From Orthosia cruda (Eukaryota; Arthropoda; Insecta; Lepidoptera; Noctuidae): DNA of 64,000 nucleotides. This document shows positions 1-9,119 of this stretch, piece after piece; positions within the stretch are counted from its first letter, which is position 1; each line of letters starts with the position of its first letter. Made by a program: the position numbers and the translations under genes. Under the pieces are notes generated by a model that was not told where the DNA came from, made no database searches, and saw only the letters and a program-made list of their open reading frames with translations. Location: NCBI GenBank assembly GCA_964057195.1, contig OZ059856.1, positions 17,614,093 to 17,678,092 of the forward strand. Direction: 5' to 3'.

Positions 1-632
1 ATGGGGGCGCTGAGAAGGCCGACTCCCTGGCTACAAAGCTAAGGGAGGTCCTCAGTGCAGACGCGGTCAGGGTCTCCCGCCCCACAAAAAGGGTGGACGT
101 CCTTGTAGCGGGCTTGGACGATTCCGTCACAGCCGCAGAGGTGGTGGCGGCTTTTGCAGCACAGGGAGGGTGCCACGCCGACGACATAAGACCCGGGGTG
201 ATCGGCGACCGTGCAACGATGTGGCTCGGCTGCCCGGTGGCCGCCGCCAAGACGGTGGTCGGCGCAAAAAGGCTTAAAGTTGGATGGATAACGGCCAGGG
301 TCACCCTGCTGGAGGCGAGGCCCCTTCGGTGCTTCAGGTGCCTCAACCTGGGCCACGTCGCCAGCAGGTGTGTTTCGGAGGTGGACCGCAGCGGCCTCTG
401 CTTTCGCTGCGGAAAGCCGGGCCACCGGGCGCGAGAGTGCCGGGCCGAGCCCAACTGCGCCACCTGTGCGGCAGCGGGCAAGCCGGCGGGGCACCCTCTC
501 GGCGGCGTGGGCTGCGTGGGCAAAGCCCCAAAAACCACAAAAAGAAAAGCGACCAGGGCTGAGGGGGGCAGCGGCGAGTCCGCCCCTATCCCGGCAACTA
601 TAGAGGAGGGGCCCATGGAGACCGCCCCATAA
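1..632 (+). CDS. ORF1 gag-like nucleic-acid-binding protein, C-terminal part (family A)
   Basis: Frame opens at the window edge (codons from base 3) and ends with TAA at 630-632. The visible part is the C-terminal third of the 685-residue protein encoded complete at 5362-7419, with near-identical residues. It carries three zinc knuckles between 330 and 515: two of form CX2CX4HX4C and a longer third one (CX2C, then H and C). In R1-clade LINEs such proteins bind the element RNA and form the ribonucleoprotein. The ORF2 ATG follows directly, giving TAAATG. The start lies outside the window. Confidence 0.85.
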   Translation, partial: GGAEKADSLATKLREVLSADAVRVSRPTKRVDVLVAGLDDSVTAAEVVAAFAAQGGCHADDIRPGVIGDRATMWLGCPVAAAKTVVGAKRLKVGWITARVTLLEARPLRCFRCLNLGHVASRCVSEVDRSGLCFRCGKPGHRARECRAEPNCATCAAAGKPAGHPLGGVGCVGKAPKTTKRKATRAEGGSGESAPIPATIEEGPMETAP

Positions 633-3071
633 ATGCCTAGTTTAGCTATCATGCAGGCAAATATTAACCACTCTGCCAGGGCCCAGGATCTATTGTCCCA
701 GAGCCTGGCAGAGTGGGGAATACAAATAGCGGTGGTCGCCGAGCCCTACTTTGTCCCCGCCCGGGACGACTGGGTCGGGGACCGGGACGGCTTGGTGGCC
801 ATCGCCGCCCCGGCTGCCGCTGGCGCCCCGCCCATCGAACGTGTGTCGAGGGGTGGGGGGCACGTACTGGCAGCCGTGGGCGACGTCATAGTAATAGGGG
901 TGTACTGTTCTCCCAACCGGGGCCTCGCCGACTTTGAGCAGATGCTCGTCGAGGTGGGGTCTTTGGTTGGGCAGTCCGCCCCTAGCCCCGTGCTAGTCGC
1001 CGGGGATTTCAACGCCAAATCTGCGGCGTGGGGATCCCCGGTGACGGATGCGCGGGGTGAGTGCCTGGAGGAGTGGGCGGTCGCCATGGGCCTGGCCGTC
1101 CTCAACACGGGGTCGGAGGACACGTGCGTGCGGCAACAGGGCGGGTCGATAGTCGACATAACACTGGCATCGACCGCCCTGGCACGCCGTGTCCGGGACT
1201 GGAGGGTGGTGGTGGGCGTGGAGACACTGTCGGACCATCGTTACATCCGATTCGATGTCTCCGCGCTCCCCACCGGACCGCGGGGCCTGGCCCGGCCCCC
1301 TGTTGGGGGGGGCGGTCCGCGCTGGGTGCTGGGGCGGCTCGACAAAGAGGTCGCTAGAGAGGCCGCAGTTATCGAGGACTGGGTGTCCGGTTCCGACATT
1401 GGCCAAGACGTGGACGAGGAGGCGGGGCGCCTAGGGGCCTCGCTGGGCCGCATCTGCGACGCGGCGATGCCCAGGGCGAGACCCCTCCCTCCTCGGCATC
1501 GGGTGTATTGGTGGAGCGACGAGCTTCGCCGTATGCGAATCGAGTGCGGTAGGGCTCGCCGCCAATACACTCGATGCAGGCGTAGGCGGACCCGGGACGC
1601 CCAGGAGGAGGCCGCCTCCTACGCCGCTTACAGGGCTCTGCGCGAGTCGTTCCAAGTGGCAATCGCGCGGGCCAAGGAGGCGGCGTGGGAGGAGTGGCTG
1701 CGGACCCTTGACGGAGACCCGTGGGGCAGGCCGTACAAGGCGGTCCGCAAAAAGCTGCGGCCCTGGGCCCCCCCAGTCACGTCCAGCGTGGACGAGGGTC
1801 TGCTGGGAGAGGTGGTGGACGCCCTCTTCCCGCAGAGAGACGAGTGGGTGCCTCCGGCGATGGCCCGACCCAATGATGCGCGACCTGCCCGGGAAGACGT
1901 CCCCGCACCGCCGGTATCGGAGGCGGAGTTCGGGGCGGCCGTCTCGAGGTTGAAAATGAAGAGGACTGCCCCAGGCCCGGACGGCGTTCCGGGGGCGGCC
2001 CTGGCGGTCGCGCTGGAGGAGATAGGAGAGAGGGTGAGGTCCCTCTTCACCGCTTGTTTGGCGCAGGGTCGATTCCCCCGACCCTGGAAGACGGGCAAAC
2101 TTGTTTTACTGCCGAAAGTCGGCCGCCCGGCCGGACTGCCGTCGTCCTACCGTCCGATCGTGCTGCTCGGCGAGGTGAGCAAGCTCTTTGAGCGTGTGCT
2201 CGCTGCTCGCCTGGCCGAGTGCATGGATCCGGATCTGGACGACGCGCAGTTCGGTTTCCGCCGGGGTCGGTCGACCCTGGATGCCGTTGCGCGGGTGAGG
2301 GACCTCGCCGAGGAGGCGGTCTCCCGGGGGGGCGTGTTGCTTGCGGTGTCATTGGACATCCGCAACGCATTCAACACGCTGCCCTGGGACACGGTTAGGG
2401 CGGCGCTGCGGTACCATGGGGTGCCGCAGTACCTCCAGCGGGTCATCGCCGAGTACTTTGCCGGCAGAGCCGTCGTGTTCCCGACGAGGGCCGGCGAAGG
2501 TAGGCGGGCAATGACGTGCGGTGTTCCACAGGGGTCTGTCCTTGGACCACCCCTGTGGAACATCGGTTACGACTGGGTGCTGCGCGGGGCCACCTTGCGG
2601 GGGATCGGTGTGTTGTGTTACGCCGACGATACCCTCGTGCTGGCCCGCGGCAGCACCTACAGGGAGGCAGCCCGCCTCGCCACTGCGGGTGTGGCACAGG
2701 TAGTGGGGAGGATCCGCGCCCTGGGGCTCGAGGTGGCCCTGGAAAAGTCGGAGGCCCTACTTTTTCACGGGCCCCGAAACGGGCCGCCGCCGGGAGCCTC
2801 GATTATTGTCGGAGGAACTTCCATCGCCGTCGGTAATACAATGAAGTACCTTGGGCTCGTGCTCGACGGCCGATGGAAGTTCGAAGAGCACTTCCGGCGG
2901 TTGGCCCCAAAGTTGTTGGCCACCGCCGGGGCCTTGGGGCGGATCCTCCCCAACGTTGGGGGGCCAAGTGGAGCCTGCCGACGTCTCTACACCGGTGTGG
3001 TGCGCTCCATGGCGCTCTACGGGGCGCCAATATGGGCAGGTGCCATGACAAATCTGAACCTGGCAGTGCTG
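633..3071 (+). pseudogene. ORF2 endonuclease-reverse transcriptase, C-terminus lost (family A)
   Basis: The ATG at 633 abuts the ORF1 stop. The N-terminal APE-type endonuclease shows the Asn of QAN (residue 10), the Glu of AEPY (residue 37), a GDFNAKS motif and the SDH motif at 200-202. The reverse transcriptase follows, with PGPDGVPG, YRPIVLL, AQFGFRRGRST, VPQGSVLGPPLW and the catalytic YADD at 663-666. Family sequence stops near residue 813 (base 3071), so the C-terminal Cys/His motif is missing. The frame happens to stay open to 3602 through unrelated repeat sequence, which I do not regard as real protein. EN should nick telomeric DNA and RT should copy the RNA, but this copy is unlikely to work alone. 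Confidence 0.85.
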
Positions 3072-3086
3072 GTCGGACGCAAAAAA

Positions 3087-3667
3087 GACGCTCCGCCGCC
3101 TCCTCCTTCCATCGACTTGTCCCTGCCGACCATCCCACGCCAAAGGAGGGCCGGCAACGACAAGTCATCACCACCTCGTGGGCCCACTTCCCGCCCCCGG
3201 GCGGCGGCCGCCCCCACCCGCAAGAGAGAGAGCCGGGCGCAGAGCCAGGTGCAGAGCGGGCTAAGCCGGATGCAGGTCCGGGCAAAGCAGGGTGCAGAGC
3301 TGGTCAGTGCAGGGTGCAGAGCTGGTCAGTGCACTCGGGGAGCTCAAACCGCACGAGCGCCGAGTGCAAAGCCAGGTGCAGAGCGGGCAAAGCCAGGTGC
3401 AGAGCGGGCAGAGCCCGGTTGCAGAGCCGGGCAGAGCAGGGTGCAGAGCTGGTCAATGCACCCGGGGAACCCCCCCGCAGGGGTGGGCGGCCCGCCCAGA
3501 GGCCCGGAAGTGAGCCCCACCGCAAACCTACCTAACCTACCCAAAACCTACCTACCCAACCTAGCCCCACCCCTATGTCGCGTCTGGAGTGTCCCCTGCT
3601 AACCAGGGGAACACCCAGAGCGACATCCCCCCCCTGTCAGGTATTCGCCACCGCCAACAAGAACCCA
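3087..3667 (-). mobile_element. Fragment of a U-type non-autonomous unit (5' half, with minisatellite)
   Basis: The sequence matches 33791-34370 of unit U9 almost base for base. It includes the ORF2-remnant stretch, the GC-rich minisatellite, the degenerate telomere-like tract and part of the 5' leader with its hairpin (about 3574-3627). It is cut on both sides: it joins plus-strand family A at 3071-3087 and minus-strand family A at 3667/3668. It therefore forms most of the spacer of the large inverted repeat. Confidence 0.75.
3236..3460. repeat. Minisatellite with GTGCAGAGC core, about 20-21 bp period
   Basis: The core GTGCAGAGC with flanks such as GGGCAAAGCCAG and TGGTCAGTGCAGG recurs about ten times with variable spacing. 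The best-preserved units repeat every 21 bp near 3370-3420. The same block, in the same context, is found at 33940-34165. It has no recognised coding role. Confidence 0.75.
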
Positions 3668-5361
3668 CGGGAGACCTCCTCCTCGGCGAGATCCCTCACC
3701 CGCGCAATGGCATCCAGGGTCGACCGACCCCGGCGAAAACCGAACTGCGCGTCGTCCAGATCCGGATCCATGCACTCGGCCAGGCGAGCAGCGAGCACTC
3801 GCTCGAAAAGCTTGCTCACCTCGCCGAGCAGCACGATCGGACGGTAGGACGACGGCAGTCCGGCCGGGCGGCCGACTTTCGGCAGTAAAACAAGTTTGCC
3901 CGTCTTCCAGGGTCGGGGGAATCGACCCTGCGCCAAACAAGCGGTGAAGAGGGACCTCACCCTCTCTCCTATCTCTTCCAGCGCGACCGCCAGGGCCGTC
4001 CCCGGAACGCCGTCCGGGCCTGGGGCGGTCCTCTTCATTTTAAGCCTCGAGACGGCCGCCCCGAACTCCGCCTCCGATACCGGCGGTGCGGGGACGTCTT
4101 CCCGGGCAGGTCGCGCATCATTGGGTCGGGCCATCGCCGGAGGCACCCACTCGTCTCTCTGCGGGAAGAGGGCATCCACCACCTCTCCCAGCAGACCCTC
4201 GTCCACGCTGGACGTGACTGGGGGGGCCCAGGGCCGCAGCTTTTTGCGGACCGCCTTGTACGGCCTCCCCCACGGGTCGCCGTCAAGGATCCGCAGCCAG
4301 TCCTCCCACGCCGCCTCCTTGGCCCGCGCGATTGCCACTTGGAACGACTCGCGCAGAGCCCTGTAAGCGGCGTAGGAGGCGGCCTCTTCCTGGGCGTCCC
4401 GGGTCCGCCTACGCCTGCACCGAGTGTATTGGCGGCGAGCCCTACCGCACTCGATTCGCATACGGCGAAGCTCGTCGCTCCACCAATACACCCGATGCCG
4501 AGGAGGGAGGGGTCTCGCCCTGGCCATCGCCGCGTCGCAGATGCGGCCCAGCGAGGCCCCTAGGCGCCCCGCCTCCTCGTCCACGTCTTGGCCAATGTCG
4601 GAACCGGACACCCAGTCCTCGATAACTGCGGCCTCTCTAGCGACCTCTTTGTCGAGCCGCCCCAGCACCCAGCGCGGACCGCCCCCCCCAACAGGGGGCC
4701 GGGCCAGGCCCCGCGGTCCGGTGGGGAGCGCGGAGACATCGAATCGGATGTAACGATGGTCTGACAGTGTCTCCACGCCCACCACCACCCTCCAGTCCCG
4801 GACACGGCGCGCCAGGGCGGTCGATGCCAGTGTTATGTCGACTATCGACCCGCCCTGTTGCCGCACGCACGTGTCCTCCGACCCCGTGTTGAGGACGGCC
4901 AGGCCCATGGCGACCGCCCACTCCTCCAGGCACTCACCCCGCGCATCCGTCACCGGGGATCCCCACGCCGCAGATTTGGCGTTGAAATCCCCGGCGACTA
5001 GCACGGGGCTAGGGGCGGACTGCCCAACCAAAGACCCCACCTCGACGAGCATCTGCTCAAAGTCGGCGAGGCCCCGGTTGGGAGAACAGTACACCCCTAT
5101 TACTATGACGTCGCCCACGGCTGCCAGTACGTGCCCCCCACCCCTCGACACACGTTCGATGGGCGGGGCGCCAGCGGCAGCCGGGGCGGCGATGGCCACC
5201 AAGCCGTCCCGGTCCCCGACCCAGTCGTCCCGGGCGGGGACAAAGTAGGGCTCGGCGACCACCGCTATTTGTATTCCCCACTCTGCCAGGCTCTGGGACA
5301 ATAGATCCTGGGCCCTGGCAGAGTGGTTAATATTTGCCTGCATGATTGCTAGACTAGGCAT
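3668..5361 (-). pseudogene. ORF2 endonuclease-reverse transcriptase, truncated inside RT (family A)
   Basis: The ATG at 5361 abuts the ORF1 stop (TAAATG on the minus strand). About 565 residues of family sequence remain: the whole APE endonuclease with the SDH motif and the first RT blocks, up to the region just before the first catalytic aspartate. YADD is absent. Compared with the copy at 633 it differs at only about six to eight residues over the shared length, for example Ala for Pro in AMPRARP. The open frame runs on to 3637 through junction sequence. An active RT cannot be made from it. Confidence 0.85.
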
Positions 5362-7419
5362 TTATGGGGCGGTCTCCATGGGCCCCTCCTCTATAGTTGC
5401 CGGGATAGGGGCGGACTCGTCGCTGCCCCCCTCAGCCCTGGTCGCTTTCCTTTTTGTGGTTTTTGGGGCTTTGCCCACGCAGCCCACTCCGCCGAGAGGG
5501 TGCCCCGCCGGCTTGCCCGCTGCCGCACAGGTGGCGCAGTTGGGTTCGGCCCGGCACTCTCGCGCCCGATGGCCCGGCTTTCCGCAGCGAAAGCAGAGGC
5601 CGCTGCGGTCCACCTCCGAAACACACCTGCTGGCGACGTGGCCCAGGTTGAGGCACCTGAAGCACCGAAGGGGCCTCGCCTCCAGCAGGGTGACCCTGGC
5701 CGTTATCCATCCAACTTTAAGCCTTTTTGCGCCGACCACCGTCTTGGCGGCGGCCACCGGGCAGCCGAGCCACATCGTTGCACGGTCGCCGATCACCCCG
5801 GGTCTTATGTCGTCGGCGTGGCACCCTCCCTGTGCTGCAAAAGCCGCCACCACCTCTGCGGCTGTGACGGAATCGTCCAATCCTGCTACAAGGACGTCCA
5901 CCCTTTTTGTGGGGCGGGAGACCCTGACCGCGTCTGCACTGAGGACCTCCCTTAGCTTTGTAGCCAGGGAGTCGGCCTTCTCAGCGCCCCCATCCCCGAA
6001 GATTTCCAGGATGCGGGCGCCGGTGACCGTGGTCCTACAGCGCATTTCTTCGATGCCCAGACTCGCCATATCGACGCGAGTCCGGGCCTCCCGCAAGACA
6101 GTGGCGTAGCTGGCGCCACGCTCCGCCGCGCCCGGCAGCAGTGTGAGGGTAACTGCTGCCGTTTTTGGCTCCCGTAACTTTGACACCGCCGCTGCCTTTT
6201 GCGTGCTCTGGGTGCCCGTCTTCTTCCCGGAGCTTTTCGCACCCCGAGCAGCGACCACGCTCCACTGTTCCGTCAGAGGGGGCGGTGGGGGGGCGTCCTG
6301 AACCGGGCTAGGGTCCCTTACAGGGGCCGGCGCCGTCTTCTTCCCCTTTCCTTTGCCCTTGCCCTTTCCCTTAGTGGATTGGGGCTGAGCTGCGGGCGCA
6401 GACAGAGGCGCCGGGGGTGTTGTAACCTTCGCTAAGGCAGGGGCCTTTGCCCCCGCACCTGACTGCCGCGGCTGTGACACTGCCACTGCCACTGCCGCGG
6501 CCTCATATTCCGCCACTTGTCTGTCAGCCGCCAGCGGCGGCCGCAACTTCGGGTCCGGCAGGAGGCGACACTCGAGCCCCTCGAGTCGCGCATTCAGCAT
6601 ATTGCTGAACTGCACGACACTGGCCCGAGACATCGCCTCCACCATCTCACGGATCGCGTCTGAGTCCACCGCCGCTGCCGCCGGCCGGCTGTTGGCCTCC
6701 GCCAGCTGCTCCGAAAGCCGCCTATTTTCGGCCACCAATTGCGTCATTTCTTCGGATACAGTTCGGGCCCTTATTCCCACCGCGGCTTCCTTAATGATAC
6801 AGGCCGCATCCTTCAGTGTCTTAATACTGGTTCCTTTTAGCTTCTTTGACGTCGTGGCCACCTTTTCAACGAGCTTTGCAGCCTCTAGCAGCAAAAGGTT
6901 TAGTGCCGCTAGAGACTGCGCCGTGTCCTCTTCCTGTGTTGGTTGGCTGAGGCCGCTGAGGCAGGCGTGCCGGGACTCCCGCAACGTTTTGGCCATGCCC
7001 TCTATGTCCATTTCAGCTTCAAGCTGGAGCTCCTCCTCCTTGGCTTTCGTGAGGCGTTCTTTGGCCGCAGCAAGGCCCACATATTCGCCCGTGGTGGGCG
7101 GGCGGCCTCTCCCCCTCTTCGATTTATGTGCCGCTCTTTTGGGTGGTGACATCGACTGCTCTTCGTCTTCTTCGCCAGCTGGCCTTTTGAGCCAACGGCG
7201 GCGAGCCTCTTCGGTTTCACTTAGCTGGCTAGCTTCCTCCTTTTCGCTTCCTGACGCGCATGTCAGCAAGCTGGTGTCCGAGTCTCCGGATGTGTCGGAG
7301 AGACGCACCACGGCGACTTGAAGATCTTCTTCCAAAGTCGCCGTCTCCTTCTTTTTTTCCACCTTCTTTTTTTCCTCTTTTGTTTGGTTTTTCAGTTTTG
7401 TTGCCATTTTTGTTCCCAC
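5362..7419 (-). CDS. ORF1 gag-like protein with three zinc knuckles (family A), 685 aa
   Basis: Complete frame from ATG at 7419 to TAA at 5362. The N-terminus is Lys/Glu-rich, followed by Ser- and acid-rich sequence and basic patches (KRAAHKSKRGRGR). A heptad-like region around residues 110-260 could form a coiled coil (for example NRRLSEQLAEAN). A low-complexity GKGKGKGKGKK stretch and Pro-rich sequence follow, then a conserved region near 430-580, and three CCHC-type knuckles at about residues 586-647. This layout is typical of R1-clade LINE ORF1 proteins, which package element RNA and, in SART/TRAS elements, help target telomeres. It is adjacent to ORF2 with no spacer. Confidence 0.85.
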   Translation of the reverse strand: MGTKMATKLKNQTKEEKKKVEKKKETATLEEDLQVAVVRLSDTSGDSDTSLLTCASGSEKEEASQLSETEEARRRWLKRPAGEEDEEQSMSPPKRAAHKSKRGRGRPPTTGEYVGLAAAKERLTKAKEEELQLEAEMDIEGMAKTLRESRHACLSGLSQPTQEEDTAQSLAALNLLLLEAAKLVEKVATTSKKLKGTSIKTLKDAACIIKEAAVGIRARTVSEEMTQLVAENRRLSEQLAEANSRPAAAAVDSDAIREMVEAMSRASVVQFSNMLNARLEGLECRLLPDPKLRPPLAADRQVAEYEAAAVAVAVSQPRQSGAGAKAPALAKVTTPPAPLSAPAAQPQSTKGKGKGKGKGKKTAPAPVRDPSPVQDAPPPPPLTEQWSVVAARGAKSSGKKTGTQSTQKAAAVSKLREPKTAAVTLTLLPGAAERGASYATVLREARTRVDMASLGIEEMRCRTTVTGARILEIFGDGGAEKADSLATKLREVLSADAVRVSRPTKRVDVLVAGLDDSVTAAEVVAAFAAQGGCHADDIRPGVIGDRATMWLGCPVAAAKTVVGAKRLKVGWITARVTLLEARPLRCFRCLNLGHVASRCVSEVDRSGLCFRCGKPGHRARECRAEPNCATCAAAGKPAGHPLGGVGCVGKAPKTTKRKATRAEGGSDESAPIPATIEEGPMETAP

Positions 7420-8047
7420 GAGTATGAGACGAATTAGGGAAGCACTGTCGGGTGACGCTCATTCCGTGCCAGTGCAGCTAGATACTGTAGAGGTCGCCAG
7501 GTATCTACAGGTTTTTACGACTTCGCTGTCGGATTTTAAAGAGTTTTCCTTCTCGCGGGCCGGCCAATTAAGGCAAGCCCTCCGGTCCACGGCACATCCC
7601 GTACCCCATACCACCAACGATGGGGGTCTTTGGGAGTATGCCGTGGGCTCCGGGATTCGAGGGGAGCTGGTGTGAACTCCCCTTTTGGAGGCTACCTGTT
7701 TTCAGGCAACCCCCAACTCCTCTCCACGTCCGCCTAGCCTACCTACCCAACCTAACTAAACTACCTACCCAAACAAACCTACCCAACCTAACTTATCCCC
7801 ACCCACCCAGTCCCCAATGTCGCATCTGGTGTGTCCTCTGCTAATCAGAGGAACACCCAGAGCGACATCCCCCCCCTGTCAGGTATTCGCCACCGCCAAC
7901 AAGAACCCACGAATGGGAAGTTATTGACGGTGCCCGGGGCGCACCAGCCCAGCGGGTTGCTCTTCCCCCCGGACGTATCCGAAAGGGACCAGCAACCAAC
8001 TAGGCCAACGTGGAGGTTACCTGACCCGCACCCCACCCCCCCCAACC
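7420..8047 (-). promoter_or_regulatory. 5' leader of family A, shared with U units
   Basis: Non-coding stretch upstream of ORF1. Bases 7420-7735 are specific to family A and less GC-rich. Bases 7736-7815 form a degenerate telomere-like tract (CCTACCCAACCTAA variants). Bases 7816-8040 are the same roughly 230-bp 5' module found at the right end of every U unit and of element D, including the hairpin at 7817-7868. Promoter activity is inferred only from its position, since R1-clade LINEs carry internal 5' promoters. Confidence 0.6.
7817..7868. other. Hairpin in 5' leader, CTAAT loop, compensatory variant
   Basis: Arms 7817-7840 and 7846-7868 pair almost completely around a CTAAT loop, with single-base bulges. 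Here the loop-closing stem reads CCTCTG/CAGAGG, whereas the other copies read CCCCTG/CAGGGG, a compensatory C-G to T-A change. Other copies lie near 3574, 8892, 9960, 11038, 12106, 13183, 20270, 27139, 32878, 34279, 45061 and 46309. Confidence 0.7.
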
Positions 8048-8349
8048 TTTTTTTTTTTTTTTTTTTTTTTTTGATCTCGCTGGGAAAAAATGCATTACGC
8101 ATACCCACCCATTGGGGGAATGGGGGGCTATGTGGGACTCCCCGGGCCCCCCAGCCCGGTATACCCACTAAAATAACCCAGCGGCACTCCCGCATCGTCT
8201 GAATGGAGGAGGACTGGGAAACCGGCACAGCCTTTACCTCCAGTCCTCCGCCGACGACCGCCCGCCTTTTAGGGCAGGCCCTTCACGCCCCTCCCTCAGT
8301 GGAGGAGCCCGGAAACGACCGCGAGTGCTCGGCCGTTCCCGCCCGCAAG

Positions 8350-8411
8350 GGTGGTGACTAGTGCAATGCGAGCTAAGGCGGCCCCCACGCCATCGCCCGC
8401 TAGTCACCACC
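8350..8411. other. 3' UTR stem containing the ORF2 stop position
   Basis: GGTGGTGACTAG (8350-8361) is exactly complementary to CTAGTCACCACC (8400-8411), a 12-bp stem with a 38-nt loop. In intact family B elements the same arm contains the ORF2 TAG stop (B1: 13721-13730 with 13774-13783). Because it is kept in units that no longer code for ORF2, a role in RNA recognition is plausible. Confidence 0.6.
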
Positions 8412-8680
8412 AGGAGGTGGAAGGAAACGATCGTACGACCGCCCCCTTCCATCCCCTCTCCGCCACCCCCTTTTGCGACTTGGCGTCCTCGCAAAAGGGG
8501 GACATCCGCCGCCCAGGACCCCCCACCCCCCAGCATGGAATTCACCACACCGGGAAGCGAGAGGTCCCGCCCGACAACTCCTCAGGGCATGGCGCAGCTA
8601 CGCCCCCGCTGGGCACACCTAGACGGTGTGCTGCGCCGTGCCCTCCACCGCTCCTGACCATTACGGTCCACTACGTAGCA

Positions 8681-8706
8681 GCATCTGGCCCGCGAAGGCC
8701 AGATGC
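8681..8706. other. 10-bp perfect inverted repeat inside U1
   Basis: GCATCTGGCC and GGCCAGATGC flank a CGCGAA loop. In U9 (33731-33756) both arms carry a paired change (GCATCTGTCC / GGACAGATGC), but several other units have one-sided changes. Selection for pairing is therefore only weakly supported. Confidence 0.5.
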
Positions 8707-9119
8707 CGCCCTCCGCGTGTGCGGCGGCGCGTCGAGACCGACGCTCCGCCGCCCCCTCCTTCCATTGACTTGTCCCCGCCGACCATCCCACGCCAAAGGA
8801 GGGCCGGCAACGACAAGTCACACCACCTACCTACCTACCCAACCTAATTTAACCAACCTACCCAAACTAGCCTACCCAACCTAGCCCCCCTATATCGCGT
8901 CTGGAGTGTCCCCTGCTAATCAGGGGAACACCCAGAGCGACATCCCCCCCTGTCAGGTATTCGCCACAGCCAACAAGAACCCACGAATGGGAATAGTTAT
9001 TGACGGTGCCCGGGGTGCACCAGCCCAGCGGGTTGCTCTTCCCCCCGGACGTATCCGAAAGAGACCAGCAACCAACTAGGCCAATGTGGAGGTTACCTGA
9101 CCCGCACCCCCGGGCAACC

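Larger units (their letters stand above)
1..3071 (+). mobile_element. Family A non-LTR retrotransposon, plus-strand copy (left part outside window, 3' end lost)
   Basis: The copy runs 5' to 3' on the + strand and enters the window inside ORF1. It contains the ORF1 tail and ORF2 up to a break at about 3071. At that point the sequence stops matching the family A ORF2 C-terminus, which is preserved at 43916-44706, and a short spacer leads into U-type repeat sequence at 3087. No poly(A) tail or 3' UTR follows. Its orientation is opposite to the second family A copy at 3668-8047, and bases 1-2326 are the mirror of 3668-5993. Confidence 0.85.
3668..8047 (-). mobile_element. Family A non-LTR retrotransposon, minus-strand copy (5' part complete, 3' part lost)
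   Basis: Reading on the minus strand, this copy begins next to a poly(T)/CCAACC junction at 8047 with a leader of about 630 nt. It continues through complete ORF1 and ends inside the RT domain of ORF2 at 3668, where U-type sequence begins. It has no 3' UTR. Its protein sequence differs from the plus-strand copy at only a handful of positions. Confidence 0.85.
8048..9115 (-). mobile_element. U1: short non-autonomous telomeric retroelement
   Basis: On the minus strand the unit has five parts. First is a 5' leader with hairpin (to about 8885). Second is a degenerate telomere-like tract (about 8822-8885). Third is a scrap of family A-like ORF2 C-terminus (DLS-ALLWRGM residues). Fourth is a scrap of family B-like ORF2 C-terminus. 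Last come the family B 3' UTR and a poly(A) of 25 (T run 8048-8072). No long conserved frame exists, so it cannot supply its own RT. The left part (8048-8411) is close to the B 3' UTR. The unit is flanked by CAACC on both sides. Confidence 0.8.

Noticed and set aside
3072..3602. Extension of the family A ORF2 frame to 989 codons
   Set aside because: After 3071 the frame runs through inverted U-type and minisatellite sequence with no match to the family ORF2 C-terminus, which is preserved at 43916-44706.
5342..6109. Long plus-strand frame opposite family A ORF1 and ORF2 start
   Set aside because: It is antisense to well-supported coding sequence. Such frames are common in GC-rich codon-biased DNA.
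8351..8884. Plus-strand frame of 177 codons in U1 (repeated at 10497)
   Set aside because: It is repeated only because the DNA is duplicated. It is Pro/Arg-rich, has no known domain and is not kept open in all U units.
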